Source: an uncultured Phycisphaera sp.
GTDB taxonomy: Bacteria > Planctomycetota > Phycisphaerae > Phycisphaerales > SM1A02
Assembly (NCBI GenBank): GCA_937919685.1
Contig: CALFOM010000097.1
Span: forward strand, 1 to 50,961
DNA: 50,961 nt
Direction of reading: 5' to 3'
The notes below the pieces were generated by a model that was given only the letters and a program-made list of their open reading frames with translations, made no database searches and had not been told where the DNA came from. The translations under genes and the position numbers were made by a program. Positions 41,416-49,900 of the stretch are shown in pieces (the first letter of the stretch is position 1; each line of letters opens with the position of its first letter).

Positions 41416-43602
41416 ATGCTCGCCTTCTCCATTCTCTCAGTGTTGCTCATGACCACGAACTTCACCTCCAGTGAAACGGAATCGGCCGCCGGCGGCGAAT
41501 CCGGGCCACCGCCGCCGCTTCTTCCCGTTCCCAGCGATCGTCAGATCGAATGGCATCAGCGGGGCATGTACGCCTTCGTGCATTTCAATATGAATACGTT
41601 CACCGATCTCGAGTGGGGTCATGGGCAGGAGGTCCCGGAGACATTCCATCCCACCGAGCTCGATACCGACCAGTGGTGCCGGGTGTTCAAAGACGCGGGA
41701 ATGACCGGTGTCATCATCACTGCAAAGCATCACGACGGTTTCTGCCTTTGGCCGAGTGCGGTCACAGAGCATGATGTCGCGTCGAGCCGTTGGCAAGATG
41801 GAACAGGAGACGTTCTGAAAGATCTCTCCGAGAGCTGCGCCCGGTTCGGTCTCGACTTCGGCGTCTACCTTTCTCCTTGGGATCGAAACAACCCGCTGTA
41901 CGGAACCGGTGATGCCTACAACCGCTACTTCGCAGAGCAACTCCGCGAAGTGCTCACCAACTACGGTCCGGTGTTTGAAGTCTGGTTCGATGGCGCGTGC
42001 GGCGAAGGACCCAACGGAAAACGACAGGTCTACGATTTTCCGATGTTTCACCAAGTAGTTCGATCGCTTCATCCGAACGCCTGCATCTTCAGCGACGCCG
42101 GCCCCGACATTCGTTGGATTGGCAATGAACGCGGCATCGTTGGTGAGACCAACTGGAACTCGTTAAATCGTGACGATTTCTACCCCGGAATTCCCGGACG
42201 CAATCGTGAACTCAACGAAGGCCAAGAACGCGGTACCCATTGGCTTCCCGGCGAAGCCGATGTCTCGATCCGACCTGGCTGGTATTACCACGAGTCTCAG
42301 GACGACCACGTGAAGAGTCTCGATCAACTTCTCGAGATCTGGTACGGATCGATCGGTCGCGGCGCGAACCTGCTTCTCAACTTCCCCGTGGATCGCCGGG
42401 GCCTGGTTCACGAAACCGATGCCGCTGCGGTGCTCGAACTCCGATCGGCGGTCGACTTGATCCTTCAAGAGAACCTCGCGGCCGGTCGACCGGCGATGAG
42501 TGAACAGACCCGTGGCGGAGATGATTCCGAGTTTGCGGCCGAATACGCCACCGATGGCGATCCGACCACCTACTGGGCCGCCGCCGATGGCACCGACACC
42601 ACGACCCTCGAGATCGAACTGGCGAAACCAAGCCCGGTCGATCACGTCGTCCTTCGCGAATTCATCCCGCTTGGACAACGAATCCGTGAATTCAGCGTGC
42701 AATGCCGGACCGTCGACGGTTGGACCACGGTCGCACAAGGGACCACTGTGGGCAATCGACGAATCGTCCAATTCCCCGCGGTGATGGCGAACCGAATCCG
42801 AGTCGTGATCGAGGATGCGAGATCCAGTCCGACCCTCGCGGAAGTCGGCGTGTACTCCGGGCCTCCGAGCGTGGTGATCTCCGCGAAGGAGAAATCGTTC
42901 CTCGGTTTCACCGAGGCGTACCTTGCCGGCGATCGCGACGGCGCCCGCATCTTCTATACCGTCGACGGATCCGAACCGACCCAGGACTCGATTCGATATC
43001 AGGGTGGATCGATCAAGATCACCGACGACACCCATCTGCGGGCGGCCGCATGGGAAGACGATCGTCGGAGCCTCGCAATCGCCGAAGCGCGTTTTATTCG
43101 TTTTGATCCCGACTCGCTGGAGCCTGCGGCCAATCCGATCGATTGGATCGCCACTCGACCCGGTGTGCTCAACGTCGAGTGCTACGAAGGTGGGTGGCAG
43201 AGCCTTCATGATCTTCCCGGCCGTACGCCGGTGAAGCGTACCGCTGCCGACCGCATCTCGATCGAGCCTCGAACCCGTGACGAACACTGCTGCCTGGTCT
43301 TTACCGGCTTCCTCCGGATCCGCGAAACCGGGGTGTATCAATTCCACCTCGCAAGTGATGATGGAAGTCGCCTCTCGATCGGTGCGATCCGTGAGAACGA
43401 TCCGGACATTGACAACGACGGCCTGCACGGTCCGATCGAAAAGACCGTTTCCCTCCCCCTCGCCAGAGGATGGCATCCGATCCGTGTGGAGTGGTTCAAC
43501 GCGACCGGTGATGGATCCCTGTCGCTAGAGTTCGAAGGCCCCGGCGTACCAAGGCGGGTAATGCGGGCCGCGGATCTGGCCTCGGATGCAAAATCCGAAT
43601 GA
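41416..43602 (+). CDS. GH29 alpha-L-fucosidase with C-terminal carbohydrate-binding modules
   Basis: The 728-residue secreted protein has a short signal peptide and a GH29 catalytic domain (about 42-360). Motifs are YAFVHFNMNTFTDLEWG, TAKHHDGFCLWPS and the nucleophile Asp192 in VWFDGACGEGPNG. A discoidin-like F5/8C module (about 370-490), a short chitobiase-type domain (ARIFYTVDGSEPT) and a PA14-like domain (about 585-720) follow. It should remove fucose from glycans, either external algal polysaccharides or the cell's own fucose-containing exopolysaccharide. Its stop overlaps the next gene by four bases. AGGA lies eight bases before the ATG. Confidence 0.92.
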   Translation: MLAFSILSVLLMTTNFTSSETESAAGGESGPPPPLLPVPSDRQIEWHQRGMYAFVHFNMNTFTDLEWGHGQEVPETFHPTELDTDQWCRVFKDAGMTGVIITAKHHDGFCLWPSAVTEHDVASSRWQDGTGDVLKDLSESCARFGLDFGVYLSPWDRNNPLYGTGDAYNRYFAEQLREVLTNYGPVFEVWFDGACGEGPNGKRQVYDFPMFHQVVRSLHPNACIFSDAGPDIRWIGNERGIVGETNWNSLNRDDFYPGIPGRNRELNEGQERGTHWLPGEADVSIRPGWYYHESQDDHVKSLDQLLEIWYGSIGRGANLLLNFPVDRRGLVHETDAAAVLELRSAVDLILQENLAAGRPAMSEQTRGGDDSEFAAEYATDGDPTTYWAAADGTDTTTLEIELAKPSPVDHVVLREFIPLGQRIREFSVQCRTVDGWTTVAQGTTVGNRRIVQFPAVMANRIRVVIEDARSSPTLAEVGVYSGPPSVVISAKEKSFLGFTEAYLAGDRDGARIFYTVDGSEPTQDSIRYQGGSIKITDDTHLRAAAWEDDRRSLAIAEARFIRFDPDSLEPAANPIDWIATRPGVLNVECYEGGWQSLHDLPGRTPVKRTAADRISIEPRTRDEHCCLVFTGFLRIRETGVYQFHLASDDGSRLSIGAIRENDPDIDNDGLHGPIEKTVSLPLARGWHPIRVEWFNATGDGSLSLEFEGPGVPRRVMRAADLASDAKSE

Positions 43603-44159
43603 GCTCACGCGAACCAATTCAAAAGCAGTCCAAGCGTGCGGATGAACCACCGAAGGATCGTCCCAACCCGATCCAACTGAACCCGCCGCCGAACTCCCAA
43701 CGCCATTTACTGGCCGTGGACATGGGCCTCCGAACCGGTCTTGCGCTCTACGGGCCCGACGGGCGGCTCCAGTCCTATCGCTCAAAACATTTCGCGAGTC
43801 GGGCAGAACTCCGGCGGGGTGTGACGTCTATCCTCCGCGAGGCACCTCCGTTGGCGTGGATCTGGCTTGAAGGTGGCGGCGACATCGCAGAAGTCTGGGA
43901 GAAGCAGGCCGCCCATCGCGGTATCGACTTTCGACAGATCCACGCCCATGACTGGCGACCGACGCTTCTCCTCCCCCGACAACAGCGCAGCGGAGAGATC
44001 GCGAAGCGGGAGTCCGACGCCCTGGCGCGACGGGTGATTGGGTGGAGCGAGATCCCAAAACCAAAGGGCGACCTCCGTCACGACACGGCCGAAGCGATTC
44101 TGATCGGTCTACATGGCGCCATTTCTGTCGGGCTGCTGGAACGACTTCCCAAGATGTGA
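43599..44159 (+). CDS. Uncharacterised RuvC/RNase H-fold protein
   Basis: The 186-residue protein has a Pro- and Lys-rich start (about 35 residues) followed by a RuvC-like pattern. A first strand LLAVDMGLRTGLALYG has Asp41. The second acidic residue is Glu91 in WIWLEGGGD, and the C-terminal helix HDTAEAILIGLHGA has Asp162. The order D-E-D and spacing resemble crossover-junction endonucleases, so nuclease activity is plausible; alternatively it is a non-catalytic relative. There is no other repair gene nearby. It starts within the fucosidase stop (ATGA) and is followed by xylA after 80 bases. I do not recognise a specific family. Confidence 0.75.
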   Translation: MSSREPIQKQSKRADEPPKDRPNPIQLNPPPNSQRHLLAVDMGLRTGLALYGPDGRLQSYRSKHFASRAELRRGVTSILREAPPLAWIWLEGGGDIAEVWEKQAAHRGIDFRQIHAHDWRPTLLLPRQQRSGEIAKRESDALARRVIGWSEIPKPKGDLRHDTAEAILIGLHGAISVGLLERLPKM

Positions 44160-44239
44160 ATGACGAGTGGCACCTCGCTCCCGGCGATGGTCTGGATAGA
44201 CTGCAGGCGAACTTCCACAAACCCGCAGAGGCCAGAGAC

Positions 44240-45553
44240 ATGACCACCGAAGCCTTTCCTGATGTCCGGAAGATCGCCTACCAAGGGATCGACGGTGACC
44301 AGCCGCTTGGATTTCGACGGTACGAGCCGGAGCGGATGATCGCCGGCAAGTCCATGCGTGATCATCTGCGCTTTGCGAGTTGCTACTGGCACACCATGCG
44401 AAATCCGCTCGCCGATCCCTTTGGGGTCGGAACCTCCCAGACCCCCTGGGACGACGGAACGCAATCGGTCGAGAACGCCTGTCGACGAGTCGGCGTCTTC
44501 TTCGAGTTCCTCGAGAAGATCGACATCGACTTCTTCTGTTTTCACGATCGTGACATCGCCCCGGAAGGTGCGAATGTCGCCGAGAGCGAGCGCAACCTCG
44601 AGGCCGTGGTCGAAACCATCGAAGCCGAGATGAAGAAGAGTGGACGCAGGCTGCTCTGGGGTACCGCGTGTCTTTTTACCCATCAGCGGTATGCATCTGG
44701 CGCCGGTACCAGTCCTCTGGTGGACGTCTTCTGCCACGCGGCGGCCCAGGTCAAGGTCGCCCTCGAAGCAACCCACCGGCTCGGTGGCGAGGGATACGTG
44801 TTCTGGGGTGGACGCGAGGGCTATGGATCCATCATCAACACCGACATGAAACGGGAGCGACGAAGCCTCGCCCGGCTTCTCCATCTCGCCGTCGATCACA
44901 AGCATCGCATCGGATTCAAGGGACAGTTCTACATCGAACCAAAGCCCAAGGAACCGACCACGCATCAATACGACTCCGATGCCGCGACCTGCCTCAACTT
45001 CCTTCGTGAGTTCGACCTGCTTGAGCATTTCAAGTTGAACATCGAAACCAACCATGCCTGGCTCGCCGGTCACACCATGGAACACGAACTCCAGACGTCG
45101 ATGGACGCCGGAGCGCTGGGATCGATCGACGCCAACATGGGCGTCTGGACCAACGGTTGGGATACCGACAACTTCCCGACCGACCCGATTCTCGGGGCGC
45201 AGATCATGCGATGCGTGCTGAAGATGGGCGGATTCACGACCGGTGGTCTCAACTTCGACGCAAAACGACGACGCGAGAGTTTCCAACCCATCGACATGTT
45301 CCACAGTCACATCGCCGGCATGGATGCCATGGCTCACGGCCTCGAAATCGCGTCGAAGATCCAGGAGGACGGCGGATTAGACGCTTTCATTCAGGATCGC
45401 TACGCCTCCTGGGACGGCCCACTGGGCAAGCGCATCCTCGAAGGCACCGCCACGCTGGGTGATCTTCGTGACGAGGCGGCCCGAATTGGCGAACCCGACC
45501 TGCCCAGCGGCCGACAGGAGATGCTCGAGGGCGTCTTCAACCGGTTCGTCTAA
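44240..45553 (+). CDS. xylA: Xylose isomerase
   Basis: XylA interconverts D-xylose and D-xylulose (and glucose/fructose) with two divalent metal ions. The 437-residue protein is the class II form: His102 and Asp105 in FCFHDRDIAPEG, the VFWGGREGYGSI segment, KGQFYIEPKPKEPTTHQYD and FKLNIETNHA with metal ligands. Length matches the family. The ATG at 44240 has AGAGG upstream; longer frames lack similarity. Xylulokinase is not adjacent. The grouping with a fucosidase suggests use of plant or algal polysaccharide sugars. Confidence 0.96.
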   Translation: MTTEAFPDVRKIAYQGIDGDQPLGFRRYEPERMIAGKSMRDHLRFASCYWHTMRNPLADPFGVGTSQTPWDDGTQSVENACRRVGVFFEFLEKIDIDFFCFHDRDIAPEGANVAESERNLEAVVETIEAEMKKSGRRLLWGTACLFTHQRYASGAGTSPLVDVFCHAAAQVKVALEATHRLGGEGYVFWGGREGYGSIINTDMKRERRSLARLLHLAVDHKHRIGFKGQFYIEPKPKEPTTHQYDSDAATCLNFLREFDLLEHFKLNIETNHAWLAGHTMEHELQTSMDAGALGSIDANMGVWTNGWDTDNFPTDPILGAQIMRCVLKMGGFTTGGLNFDAKRRRESFQPIDMFHSHIAGMDAMAHGLEIASKIQEDGGLDAFIQDRYASWDGPLGKRILEGTATLGDLRDEAARIGEPDLPSGRQEMLEGVFNRFV

Positions 45554-45643
45554 ACCCGTTTCAGTTGCTTCCCGTCAACGTCGAGCGGGTGGGATGCCGA
45601 AGAAGAGACTGTGAAACCGATCTTGTCGCCACTGGAGACTCCG

Positions 45644-46351
45644 ATGCACTGCACCGCCACACGTGAAGTCGCTTCGGGTTCGCGGAGGTGCGTGATGCTC
45701 CTCGTCGCTCTGATCGGTCTTTCGCTCGTGACCGTTCCGGCCATCGCCCGGGCGGAGATCGCGCCGCTCTCGACTGAAGATCTGCAGGAGGGTGCCACGG
45801 ACATCGTGCTCGCGACGGTGATCGAGCGGACCGTGGTGGAGATACCCACTGGCGACTGGATCGATCGTCAGTTCTCCTTCACGCTTCAGGTCGAAGATGT
45901 CCTCAAGGGATCGCATGCCAGAGGCGACCGAATCGAGAACGTCGCCGCCTGGAATCGATCCTGGACCGGATCGCCTCCACCCCCGCCGAGCGGCAGCGGG
46001 CATCGACCACTTCCGCTCGAAGGAGAGGTCGCCAAGTTCCATCTTGAGACCGCCGAGGACGGGTCCATGCAGATCATGCTTCCCAACGGCGTGGAACTTT
46101 CCAGTCGCGCCGATCCATCCGACCCCGTCCGCGCCGGTGAAGCGGCGGTCATTCTCAATTCGAACGATGAAGTCCAAGACGCCGTCGATGCCGATGCAAG
46201 AGACCCCTTCGGCTGGGACGTCATGCTGGTCCTCCTTGCAATACCGATCATGGTCGGAGCGATGAAGCAACCGGGCACTGCGCGCTGGATGCTTCTGGGC
46301 TTCTCTTTTCTGATGCTCGGTGCGGCCGTCATCATCGTTTTGCTCCGTTGA
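45644..46351 (+). CDS. Exported membrane protein of unknown function
   Basis: The 235-residue protein has an N-terminal hydrophobic segment ending at about AIARAEI, a soluble region of about 150 residues with a Pro-rich loop (SPPPPPSGSG), and two closely spaced membrane segments near the C-terminus (VMLVLLAIPIMVG and MLLGFSFLMLGAAVIIVLL). The soluble part would be outside the cytoplasm. GGAG six bases before the ATG at 45644 decides the start over a GTG at 45611. It is followed by a small lipoprotein gene. No family is recognised. Confidence 0.75.
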   Translation: MHCTATREVASGSRRCVMLLVALIGLSLVTVPAIARAEIAPLSTEDLQEGATDIVLATVIERTVVEIPTGDWIDRQFSFTLQVEDVLKGSHARGDRIENVAAWNRSWTGSPPPPPSGSGHRPLPLEGEVAKFHLETAEDGSMQIMLPNGVELSSRADPSDPVRAGEAAVILNSNDEVQDAVDADARDPFGWDVMLVLLAIPIMVGAMKQPGTARWMLLGFSFLMLGAAVIIVLLR

Positions 46352-46393
46352 TCAGGCCGCTTTTTGAGATACCAAACACAAGGAGTGTGGATC

Positions 46394-46804
46394 ATGCGCC
46401 AAAACAGATATCTTTCCAGCCTGCTTGCCCTCGGAGCTGCCCTGATCACCGGCTGCAGCGCCGCGCAGGCACCATCCACGAACCTCTCCAAAGGAAGTGA
46501 CGCCTCCGTTGCCATCGATCGATGGCAACTCACCGCGACCGGCACCCGAGTCGGAGACGATCAACTCGACCTCGCGATGGTCGTGAGTCGAACAACCGAC
46601 CCGCCGCGAGTGATCAGCGAGCCTCGGATCCTCCTGACCATCGGAGAGTCCGGGGCCATCGAAGTCCTCGGCGATTCATTCGACGTCTCGGTGACCGCGG
46701 ATTCCTCATTGGTCGATGGTCGAGTCGTCGTCGACATCAATGCGGCGATTCGGGAAGGCGGCATCTTGAAGAGCACTCTAAAAATTCGCATGAGCTTCGA
46801 GTGA
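46394..46804 (+). CDS. Small lipoprotein of unknown function
   Basis: The 136-residue protein has a lipoprotein signal (MRQNRYLSSLLALGAALITG followed by Cys) and a mature beta-rich domain of about 110 residues with alternating hydrophobic strands. AAGGAG eight bases upstream of the ATG at 46394 supports the start. It lies 42 bases after the preceding membrane protein on the same strand and is followed by a shared terminator. No motif is recognised. Confidence 0.75.
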   Translation: MRQNRYLSSLLALGAALITGCSAAQAPSTNLSKGSDASVAIDRWQLTATGTRVGDDQLDLAMVVSRTTDPPRVISEPRILLTIGESGAIEVLGDSFDVSVTADSSLVDGRVVVDINAAIREGGILKSTLKIRMSFE

Positions 46805-46846
46805 GTCCACGCCGACCGCGATGATTCACTCCCTTCGAGAAACAAA

Positions 46847-46891
46847 CACGCCCGTCCTTCTCCCTATAGAGACGAACGGGCGTGCTTTTTT
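46847..46891. terminator. Bidirectional terminator between convergent genes
   Basis: CACGCCCGT pairs with ACGGGCGTG as a 9-bp stem, followed on the plus strand by CTTTTTT. On the minus strand the stem is followed by TTTGTT. It lies between the lipoprotein (ending 46804) and the convergent VIT/VWA gene (ending 46904), so it probably serves both. Confidence 0.82.
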
Positions 46892-46903
46892 CACGGGCGT
46901 ATC

Positions 46904-49900
46904 TCACTTCCCGCTGGTCGGCATCACACGACGCACGAATGCGAGTTCTGCCAGATCGAAAAGACGATCGATCGAGATTCGTCCGACCAGAATGTTGGCC
47001 GACGCGTCGCTGCCTTCGATCACCAGACCGGCCGCTTTCAATTGTTCCCCTTGATCGAGAGGTGATTCGCCATTGACCCGAAGCGTGACTTCGACGGATC
47101 CGTTCTTGATCCAAGGTGAACCATCGAGCCGGTGAGCCGGCAGGCCGGGCACCACCGATGGGTCGGCGCCGAATCCCAGCAGGAGCAATCGACGATCCAA
47201 GACCTTCCAGAGTCGATCCATATCGAGTGATGGTTTGAGTGATGGGTCGAGTGACGGCTCAGGTTCCGCTGCTTCGACGGCGTCAAGAAGATCGGCCGCC
47301 TTAAGATCGTCAACCGCCACGTCCTCCGGAGCTGCCAGATCCACGCCACCCTCGATGGGCGAGTCAATGTTCTTTCGATCTTCGCCGAGATCGGCACTTT
47401 GCCCGGCGAGGGTCGTTCCGAATGGCGCACCGCCCGATGGTGCTGCGGGCTCCGGAGCATTTCCCGTCGTGCCGACGACACCCCCAGCGAATCTGCCGCC
47501 TCCACTTCCACCGCCACCACCACCGAATCTGCCGCCTCCAGTGCCACCGAAACCGCGCGAAGGTGTTCGGTTGAGCCCTTCATGGCTTGGTGTGGCCGTC
47601 GCCGCAGAAAACGATCGAGTCGCGGTGGAGGACTCTCGAGACAACTCACGTCTTGCACGCCCGCCAACGATCGATCCGGCTGGGTCCTGGCTCCGCTTCG
47701 ACGCCCGTGACTGCTCCGGTCGAGCGACCGCATCGGCGTTCGCCTCGCCCTTCTGGAAGAATAATTCAGCCTTCAAATCGGTGACGATTCCCAACGACGC
47801 ATCTTGATCCATTTCCAACGACTCATCTTGAAGTCCGACGTCCCGGCCGCCGTCGATTCGCGCTGGCAACACCACGACCCCGCAACGAATCGCATTCTCC
47901 AGAACCACCGGCGGGCAATCTTCTCCGAAGAATCCGTCCCAGTTGGTTCCTTCTGGAAGTTCGATCGGGATGTCGACGAGCATCGGCTGGCCGCCGACCA
48001 CCACTCGTGACTTCTCGACCGCGATGAAACTTGTAAACGGCGTGACAATCGAATACGCCTCGCCAAGGGCGACGACTTGGGCTTCGATGGCGGATGGGAC
48101 CGAGCCGTTTTCGACCGCGGCGAGATGCGGGGCAAGAACGTCGTCGACCTTCGCTCGACCCCACAGCGTCGCGATCACCGCGTTGTCATCGTTGGACGAC
48201 GGAAAGACCACTGGAATCCGACGTTCGTACGGACCGGTGGCGGTCTCGCCGGTGATTCGCACCACACCTTGCACGGGCCCATCCGCCGATGGTCGGTACC
48301 TCGCGTGAAGGATGATCGGGGCCGCATCGAAAAGGTCGGGCAGCAGTCCCTGTGGGTTCTGAGGAAGCACTTCGAATGCCTCGACGCCTTCGACCACGAC
48401 TTCGATATTGGTGAGCAATGGTGATTCGATGCGCTTTGCGAGTCGCTCCACGATCTCGTCGGCACCGTCGGCAAGTAAGACGTACTCGACCGCACCCCGG
48501 CCCTCCCGGCTCATCGAATCAAGTAGATACCGGTTGACGCTGTTACCGATTCCGAGCGAAAACACCCGAGTCGACTTGGCGTTATCTCGAATTGCCTGAA
48601 TGATGCCCTGGTCGTTGCCGACGTACCCGTCGGTCAGAAACATCACGATTCGAAGCGGCGGGACAGTTTCTGCTTCCGCGAAGGAAGCCATGGCGACGTC
48701 GTAACGGCGAACGCCTTCCACCGTCGACCAGCGACCCTCGAAGGCGACCAGGGGGTCGCCGTCCTTGACGGTCGGAAGCGACACGGGAAGTTCCATCGGG
48801 ATTCGAAGGCCGTCCCGCACCACGAGCCAGGTCGAACCGTCACCACGGTCGATGGCGGAATACGGCGCTTCGACGAAAACCATTCGACCATCCGCCGGAA
48901 GATCTGCAAGCTCGGCGGGCGATCGATGATCCGAGGACGAACCAGTGGGATTAAGCGCGGTTCGAATCGCGTCCATCATTTCGGTCCCGCCGCCGCCGGC
49001 GAGGCCCTCGATGAACTGCCGGGCCGCCTCGCGGTTCTCCGGGGTGGCTGGCTTCGGATCAGGCCAGAGGACAGACGTCTTGCCCGCGAATGTGATCACG
49101 TTGAAGGTGTCGCCGTCACGCATCGCGTCGATCGACCGCGCGACCACGGCCTTGCTCTTCTCGATCGGGAAACCGCTCATGGAACCCGAGGTGTCGAGGA
49201 CGAAGACCAGTTCACGTCGGCGGATCTCCTTCGATTCAACCCGGGCGGGCGGGGCGATCACCATGCTCAGATATCCGCCAGGGACAATCGCGGAGTCGAG
49301 TTGAAGTTCCGGGCCGGCGGCCGTGAAGATTCCCGGTGCGACGTGGGTGAACACGCTTTCAGTAATCGCGTCGTCCTTCAGCCGCCAACGTAGTACGAAG
49401 TCGCGATTGGGAATCTCCCGACGGTTCGCGAGTGAGATGTTGATTCGACCGGGTCCGTCCCGAGTCTCGACGATTTCGTGCAAGGGTGCATCGATCGAGG
49501 TGATCGGGATGCCGCCAGTGTCGACTCGCACCTCGATCGCGATGTCGTGTCCGGCTCGCATCGGAGGACGCACCGGCATTGGCGTAATTCGGTCTGCGTC
49601 CGGGACCTGATCGGTCGGCTCGGCGAATCCGCCCCCGGTCTCGACGGTCTCGGACAGGTGCCAGGCGAACCATCGACCATTGATCGATCCAAGACCGCGG
49701 TCCGTCCGATCACCGTCGTGGTAAAGCGTGAACTCCTCCAACTTGACGTGGTCGATCCGCGTGTCCGGGGTATCGCCATTGTTCACGGGGGAGAGATACT
49801 CGACCATGCCGGTCGCGGCGAGTTGATGACGGGTTTCTAGGGAATCGATGTCGAGGGACACGGGCCGTTTGATCCGCGTCGCGGTCGACAAAGCCTGAAA

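Noticed and set aside
42163-43476. 437-residue minus-strand frame
   Set aside because: Antisense to the GH29 fucosidase, whose catalytic motifs are clear.
44078-45337. 419-residue minus-strand frame
   Set aside because: Antisense to xylose isomerase; no recognisable domain.
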